From Pycnopodia helianthoides (taxonomy: Eukaryota > Echinodermata > Asteroidea > Forcipulatida > Asteriidae), in assembly GCA_032158295.1 (NCBI GenBank), contig CM063259.1, forward strand, positions 15,460,064 to 15,524,063: a stretch of DNA of 64,000 bases. Reading direction: 5' to 3'. The notes below the pieces were generated by a model. It did not search any database, was not told where the DNA came from, and saw nothing but the letters and a program-made list of their open reading frames with translations. The translations under genes were made by a program, and so were the position numbers. Below, one piece after another: positions 59,901 to 64,000 of the stretch (position 1 is the first letter of the stretch; every line of letters starts with the position of its first letter).

Positions 59901-62900
59901 GATATCAATTGGCTTGGTCGTGTCAAGTCGGCAGACAAAACGAAGAACGTTGCTATCAAGTCCATGCCTAGATGGGCAAACAAACAGAGTGAAAAATATA
60001 TTCATTACTTTCAAAACACACTATATTTTTTTAATATAAAAAATCACATCCCCTATACTCTTTCAGTGCCTGCTATCTTTCGTGTTTTAAACCTAAAGTG
60101 CCCAGCTTTTTTCACTTTTTTTCGAAATTCTGTATAAAAAATAATGATAAATAAGTCTTTCTCATTAAACAAAATGTATCTTTCTGATTTGCGTTAACTT
60201 GGTACATCTAAAACCAATAGTATTTCCTGAGTGCTAATGCCCTCTTGTGATAACATGTATATTATGGGTCATACTTGACGACTGATGACACGTTTTGAAT
60301 ACATAAAATAGATCGGGGATTCGTACATGTCCGACCTTGACACTGAAAGAGTTAAGGTGATCCCTTAATTACTACCACTTCTTAGGTTGTATCATAAACT
60401 TGGGTGTGATCCCTGGCTATATGGCAGTTTAATGTTGAATGGCTTCTTGCTGGCAATTTTTCCAAACCAAGATTTTTCTATGGTTAATATTAAAACTTTG
60501 GTGCATGTCATCAGCTGTATGAAACTTGACAAACTAAGCTTAGCAGTTTTCTGGATTTTGATGTTGGGGGAACTGACCTGTCCTTTTCCATGAACTTGAT
60601 GAAGTCTCGCCTGGGTGGCTTGGGTAGGAGTCCCATGCATGAACACAGAGAATCCTCCTCCGAACCGAAACCAGTGTATGGCGGCCACTCACGCCTCATC
60701 CCCGGAGATGGTTCACCCCTATAATTCAGTGGAGTGAAGGCAGCTGGAAAAAAATAAATAACAATAATAAATTTACTGCAAATCTTTGAACTCACAAACA
60801 AAATATTTGCGAAATTGTGGCTGAAACATCTTGCAGAGTGGAAAATGCCAAATGAGTCTGTTTTGATAAGAAATACCATGAAGAGTTTATACACTCCTAT
60901 TGGTTAAAACCTGATCATGTGGGGTGAATTTAAATCTTTGTTGATAAGACCTTGCTTTTCGGTTGTTTGTTATCTGCAGCCAGCCACCCATGCAGTGATT
61001 ATCACATGATTCAATTCTCCAACAGTTCTAGACAGCAAATGAAATCACTGTGGCTCTGAAAAGGTGCTGGCTATGAGCTAGAAACACCCAAATAAACCCA
61101 AACTCTTCCTTGACAATCTAGGTAAAAGAATCATTATACTCTTGATGAGTGTACGATTCTTTTACCTGTACTGCACAGAACTTGCAGAGTTATGTGGGGT
61201 CAAAAAGTTGGGTTCTACAAAATAGTGGACCGTGTTAGTGCATGAAGGAAAAACAACACATTTTCAAGGTATATTTGTGTGGATCATCATATTCTACTTT
61301 TAAAACATATTTCCAACCATATTCGTTTCATAACAAGTGTTTTTTATAACCCAAAGGGCCCAATCTGAAGGCAAAGTGCGTGATTTTGATTAGTGAGTGA
61401 TTTTATAAAGCGATCACAAATTATCTATCCCATCCAAAGCACAGCAATACTTACAGACGCCGTACTTGGTGCGATAGTATTCCTTGGTGAAGTCATCACA
61501 GTCACAGAGAGTCAGTTTGCGACCCCACATGTTAATCTCAGTGCCAATCTTAAGATCATTCTCTTTGTAGTACTCAGTGTGTACTGCACCAGTCTGAAAA
61601 TGAGGCAAGTATTTTTATGTTATAATTACATCATTACTTGTTGGAAGAGTAAATTTACAAACTTGGATCCGGACCTCCAATCAACCGGTGAAAAGCTTCA
61701 GCAAATCAAGAGTCTATTCTGTTATTTGCGAAAAATAATTGTTGACGTTCACATGAATGCTTATTTCAATTGCGACAAATCAAAATGAGTAATGGTGATT
61801 TTCTTGGTTATAACGGTATTTCAGAAGGAAATATTTGGAGGATTGGTACTTGCATAATCAGTGAGCTTTCAGATTGAAATTAATTAATTTGTATTTCAAT
61901 AACTGTACTGCGTCCTTAAGAAACCAATGCTACAAGCGTGTTGCATCATGGTATGGAAGACTTCAGGAAAAACTTGATGCTTGGTTGCAAATTTCAAAAT
62001 AGAGTGGGGGGGGGTTAATCACCCTCCAACTCCACTTTATTTTTCAAGAATTATATCGTAAAATTATGTCAATAATCACAATAAATGCCAGCAAAATTTG
62101 AGACCCGATTTTAAACTTTCAAAAGAATTGTACCTTGAGACTGTCCAATATGTATCTTCCTCCATGACCCATGGGTCCGAAGACGTTTAACACGGTACGT
62201 CCCGTGACCTCACCAGGCTGCCTCAATGGCTCTGGTCCAGTCTTCGGCAGGCGTGCTCTTCGCAGGAACATCGGCGTCGCGTCACGTCCAGCGTTAGCCG
62301 GGATGACTTCCTTGACTTCTATGGTGTCGTCGGCCAGGAAGTAATGAAGGATCATCTCGCGAGAATCTCCGAACATGTTGTCCTTGTCGTTCCAGTAGCA
62401 GTAGAAGCGCAAGACGTGGCGGTCGTGATCAAGAAACTGCTTGAGGGTGTCCACTTTCTCGTAAGGGCGGAGAGGTTGCTGGGATTCATCAATCTGCAAA
62501 AATTCAAAAAGGATTAAAGTTGAGCTTTAGAGTTTGCCAGAAAACTAACTCTTATTCTAAAGGCTTGAGCATGACATTGGTACCAGAGGTCCAAAAGAAA
62601 AGTTACTACATTAAATACTGTCATTATCAAGAAGACCGCAAATATAGGGCTAGATAGTTCAGTTGGTAGTGCAGTGCCAGCACGTTAATTCGCTCTAGTC
62701 AATTTTTCTTTGTTCAACTCAAAATAAATTCTCAAGAAAAATCTAAAATTTGTGTTTCTTTTTATTTGTGATTTGAATGAATTCCACAATACATCTGCTT
62801 TAAAATCCCCACCACAACAGGTGGGTTTAGAAAATTTTTATTTTTGCAGGGAGAAGGAATGATTTTTTATAGCAATCAGATCTTTCTTTTTGAATCATTC

Positions 62901-63614
62901 AGAATTTCCTAAATCAAACTACGAAAAGGAGATTTCCCCTTTCCCGAATCGTGAGGCTCACCCCTTTTCTGAAGTTGGTGTAAGGGTCGTCCGGAGTGCC
63001 ATCTGGTGGATTCACTCGGACACCCGTCTTCCTCAGGAAGTTGTAGGTGAACTGGTCACACCCAGTTATCTTGAAGGTGCGTCCATACAGCATGATTTCT
63101 GTCCCGATGTTGAAGTGTTCCATGGTGTAGAACTGGTCGTCGTTCGGAGGTGGGAGGGGAATCCTGTGGCGTCTGATGAGGGTGCCTGTTTAGAAATTTG
63201 AACGGAATTTCAAAATAGAATCAATTACTACAAAGAACAATTACTGAGTGGTTTACTAGAATCCTTCCTCACTCCACAAAAAAAAATCCAACACCTTGCC
63301 AACTCAACAGCCAAACTGTCGGACTCTGATTATGGTGGTATACTTGATTCCATGTAAAACATGATCTGTTTACTAGTGTAGTCCTCAACCCAAATAGAAT
63401 CAAACAAAAACGTGGAGTTCGATCTTGACGGGCCTGAGATGGTTCTAAGGGTTCGTCAATTACCTTGAGGAATTCCGCTGTTGTTAACTTGCGGTTCAAT
63501 CACTTGGATTGAGTCGTCTTCCAGATACATGTAGATCTTGCATTTGCGGACGCGGTATTGTTCCTCTGACTTCTCATGCACTGCTTCTTGGAAGAATGCG
63601 TCAAAGCGTAGAAC
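56702..63614 (-). CDS. EFHC2: EFHC2-type axonemal DM10/EF-hand protein, 3' ten exons (5' end off window)
   Basis: Ten exons on the minus strand, all with GT-AG borders and compatible phases: 63614-63464, 63185-62962, 62493-62134, 61593-61455, 60743-60578, 59967-59825, 59368-59172, 58659-58526, 58200-57910 and 56906-56702 (TAG at 56704-56702). They join into 2010 nt, giving 669 residues plus stop. Counting from the first visible residue, DM10 domains lie at about 1-106, 152-291 and 352-458. EF-hand-like loops are at 492-503 ([12 protein letters not shown]) and 568-579 ([12 protein letters not shown]). EFHC1/EFHC2 (Rib72 relatives) are known as microtubule inner proteins of ciliary doublets. 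Human EFHC2 is 749 residues with DM10-1 starting near 75. Here 669 residues from DM10-1 predict about 744, which favours EFHC2 over EFHC1 (640). The first exon or exons, start codon and promoter lie beyond 64000. Family assignment is very secure; EFHC2 versus EFHC1 is probable. Confidence 0.93.
57910..58200 (-). CDS. EFHC2: EFHC2 exon: helical region with second EF-hand-like motif
   Basis: 291 nt. It encodes [40 protein letters not shown] and the loop [12 protein letters not shown] followed by [20 protein letters not shown]. The loop keeps Asp1, Asp3, Ser5, Gly6 and Val8 but again has Leu at position 12. It ends two nucleotides into an Arg codon at the donor TCAG|GTGAGG. Confidence 0.92.
58526..58659 (-). 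CDS. EFHC2: EFHC2 exon: first EF-hand-like motif
   Basis: 134 nt, phase 0 in, two nucleotides left over. It encodes [20 protein letters not shown], then a helix-loop segment [20 protein letters not shown]. The loop has Asp at position 1, Ser at 5, Gly at 6 and a hydrophobic residue at 8, but Leu at position 12 where Ca2+-binding EF-hands normally have Glu. Calcium binding is therefore doubtful. The acceptor TTCTAATAG is short on pyrimidines but is fixed by the phase. Confidence 0.88.
58876..58917. repeat. 16-bp tandem repeat in an EFHC2 intron
   Basis: AGATGGGCGTATGA is repeated almost three times (AGATGGGCGTATGAAGATGG...). Simple tandem array. Confidence 0.8.
59172..59368 (-). CDS. EFHC2: EFHC2 exon: second half of DM10 domain 3
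   Basis: 197 nt ending in phase 0. It contains [32 protein letters not shown] and [19 protein letters not shown], the conserved end of a DM10 domain. The donor is GAG|GTGAGT. A 21-nt piece of its 5' edge (59343-59363) is repeated in the intron upstream at 59726-59746. Confidence 0.93.
59712..59746 (-). repeat. EFHC2: Partial copy of an EFHC2 exon edge within the adjacent intron
   Basis: The plus-strand 21-mer at 59726-59746 (CTCCAAGAACTTGCCACCAA + T) is identical to 59343-59363, the 5' part of the exon at 59172-59368. A second tandem partial copy (CTCCAAGAACTTG) precedes it at 59713. The copies lie in the intron between that exon and the one at 59825-59967 and are too short to be an exon. 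Confidence 0.8.
59825..59967 (-). CDS. EFHC2: EFHC2 exon: first half of DM10 domain 3
   Basis: 143 nt. The split Arg codon is completed, then comes [19 protein letters not shown] with a clear DM10 strand [19 protein letters not shown]. The exon leaves one nucleotide before TCCG|GTAAGT. The DM10 repeat-to-repeat resemblance to the exons at 63614 and 62493 (VLRF, DD-S/T at the same spacing) is plain. Confidence 0.93.
60578..60743 (-). CDS. EFHC2: EFHC2 exon: linker between DM10-2 and DM10-3
   Basis: 166 nt, entering with 2 nt of a Ser codon and leaving two (AG). It encodes a Pro-rich linker including [27 protein letters not shown] and [19 protein letters not shown]. The acceptor is a strong TTTTTTTCCAG and the donor ACAG|GTCAGT. 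Confidence 0.92.
61190..61385 (+). mobile_element. Half copy of the 1371-1750 MITE in an EFHC2 intron
   Basis: Matches the right arm of the element at 1371-1750 (GTGTGGATCAT, TATTCTACTTTT, AACAT.TTTCCAACCAT, GCCCAATC.GAAGGCAA). The left arm and terminal TTAA are missing, so it is truncated. Confidence 0.65.
61455..61593 (-). CDS. EFHC2: EFHC2 exon: end of DM10 domain 2
   Basis: 139 nt, phase 0 in, one nucleotide left over. It carries the DM10 signature [20 protein letters not shown], then [12 protein letters not shown]. The donor TCT|GTAAGT is near consensus and the acceptor is CATTTTCAG. Confidence 0.93.
62134..62493 (-). CDS. EFHC2: EFHC2 exon: DM10 domain 2, main part
   Basis: 360 nt, exactly 120 codons, phase 0 to 0. 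It starts [20 protein letters not shown]. The DM10 core is [20 protein letters not shown], followed by [20 protein letters not shown]. It ends at LDSLK before the donor AAG|GTACAA. The acceptor is TTTTTGCAG. Confidence 0.94.
62643..62700 (+). mobile_element. Short tRNA-like SINE head in an EFHC2 intron
   Basis: GGGCTAGATAGTTCAGTTGG then TAGTGCAGTGCCAGCACG resembles an A box and D/anticodon arms. There is no B box downstream, so it is a truncated SINE head and not a tRNA gene. Confidence 0.4.
62962..63185 (-). CDS. EFHC2: EFHC2 exon: rest of DM10 domain 1 and linker
   Basis: 224 nt, entering with 2 nt of a split Gly codon and ending in phase 0. It encodes the second half of DM10-1, including [20 protein letters not shown] and [13 protein letters not shown], then the linker toward DM10-2. 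The donor is GG|GTGAGC. Confidence 0.92.
63464..63614 (-). CDS. EFHC2: EFHC2 exon: start of DM10 domain 1
   Basis: 151 nt, incoming phase 0, ending in one leftover G. It begins [12 protein letters not shown] and includes the typical DM10 strand [17 protein letters not shown], followed by NNSGIPQ. The acceptor is TTCTTCTCAG and the donor CAAG|GTAATT. It is the most 5' exon visible; at least one more upstream exon is needed to supply the start codon. Confidence 0.92.
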
Positions 63615-64000
63615 CTGAGAAGAAGAAAAATGATAGTTGCAACAATAACAAACATGTGAAGTAAAAAATCCCAAATAGTGGTGTTTTAAAATTTTTTATT
63701 TAGAGCGGGAACTAACTTTTGATATACATTTATTTAATGACCAATGGCCATCTTCACTTCACCCCTTAATACTTCCACTTGTTACACACACTGCGACACG
63801 CCTAATTTCAATGCTCAGTGTGTGAAAAATGCTCAGCGATTACACACCCTTCTTTTCAGTACCACTCTGAGGGTTCTGAATTGCGTCCAGCCTTGCACCA
63901 GAATCCTTAGGCCCGGTTTTGTGGTTTTCCACAATTAAAACTTGACATTTTCTGTTTTGTTTTCAGTGGTACATCTTCAAGCCATGGTGGCTGGTGTTTG
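63615..64000. other. EFHC2: EFHC2 intron running off the window
   Basis: Upstream of the first visible EFHC2 exon on the minus strand. No further exon was recognised before the window edge. Confidence 0.6.

Overview
This is nuclear DNA from a eukaryote, very probably a marine deuterostome and most likely an echinoderm (sea-star type is my best guess). The evidence is as follows. The genes are split into short exons with GT-AG introns. The DNA is AT-rich and gene-poor. Dispersed short inverted-repeat elements (MITEs) and tRNA-derived SINEs are everywhere. The one clearly recognised gene is an axonemal protein conserved in ciliated animals. There is no operon structure, phage, plasmid or CRISPR array, and no bacterial-type system.

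Region 1-48.4 kb: no gene can be established. It is a mosaic of small non-autonomous elements: TTAA-flanked MITEs, a GGGCCCAATTTCAT-ended MITE family, long hairpins, tRNA-Leu-like SINEs, a LINE-like 3' tail and a 21-copy 22-bp satellite. A few isolated, well-spliced exon candidates lie in it. On the plus strand these are a transmembrane-coding exon at 9473-9597, an exon at 19484-19620 and a 20-nt exon at 44108-44127. On the minus strand they are 27-nt and 12-nt microexon-like sequences at 18640-18666 and 7542-7553 and a possible terminal exon at 10263-10347. They hint at genes with very long introns but are unproven.

Region 48.4-55.0 kb: a plus-strand gene of eight or nine coding exons for a coiled-coil protein of about 228-237 residues. 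It may be CCDC172-like, but that is weak. All splice phases join except around one optional 27-nt exon. A stray minus-strand exon with armadillo-repeat flavour lies in its first coding intron.

Region 56.7-64.0 kb: the 3' ten exons of a minus-strand EFHC2/EFHC1-family gene (669 residues visible; three DM10 domains plus EF-hand region). Its 5' end runs off the window. Every exon junction is in phase. The length from the first DM10 domain to the stop favours EFHC2, a microtubule inner protein of ciliary doublets. The two genes converge tail to tail with about 1.8 kb between their stop codons.

No wholly new biological system was found. The most informative observations concern mobile-element biology. 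One MITE is inserted inside another and its TTAA target site can be checked against empty paralogous sites. A satellite appears to have grown from a MITE terminus and carries an AATAAA in every unit. There is a partial duplication of an EFHC2 exon edge inside the neighbouring intron, and several candidate microexons.
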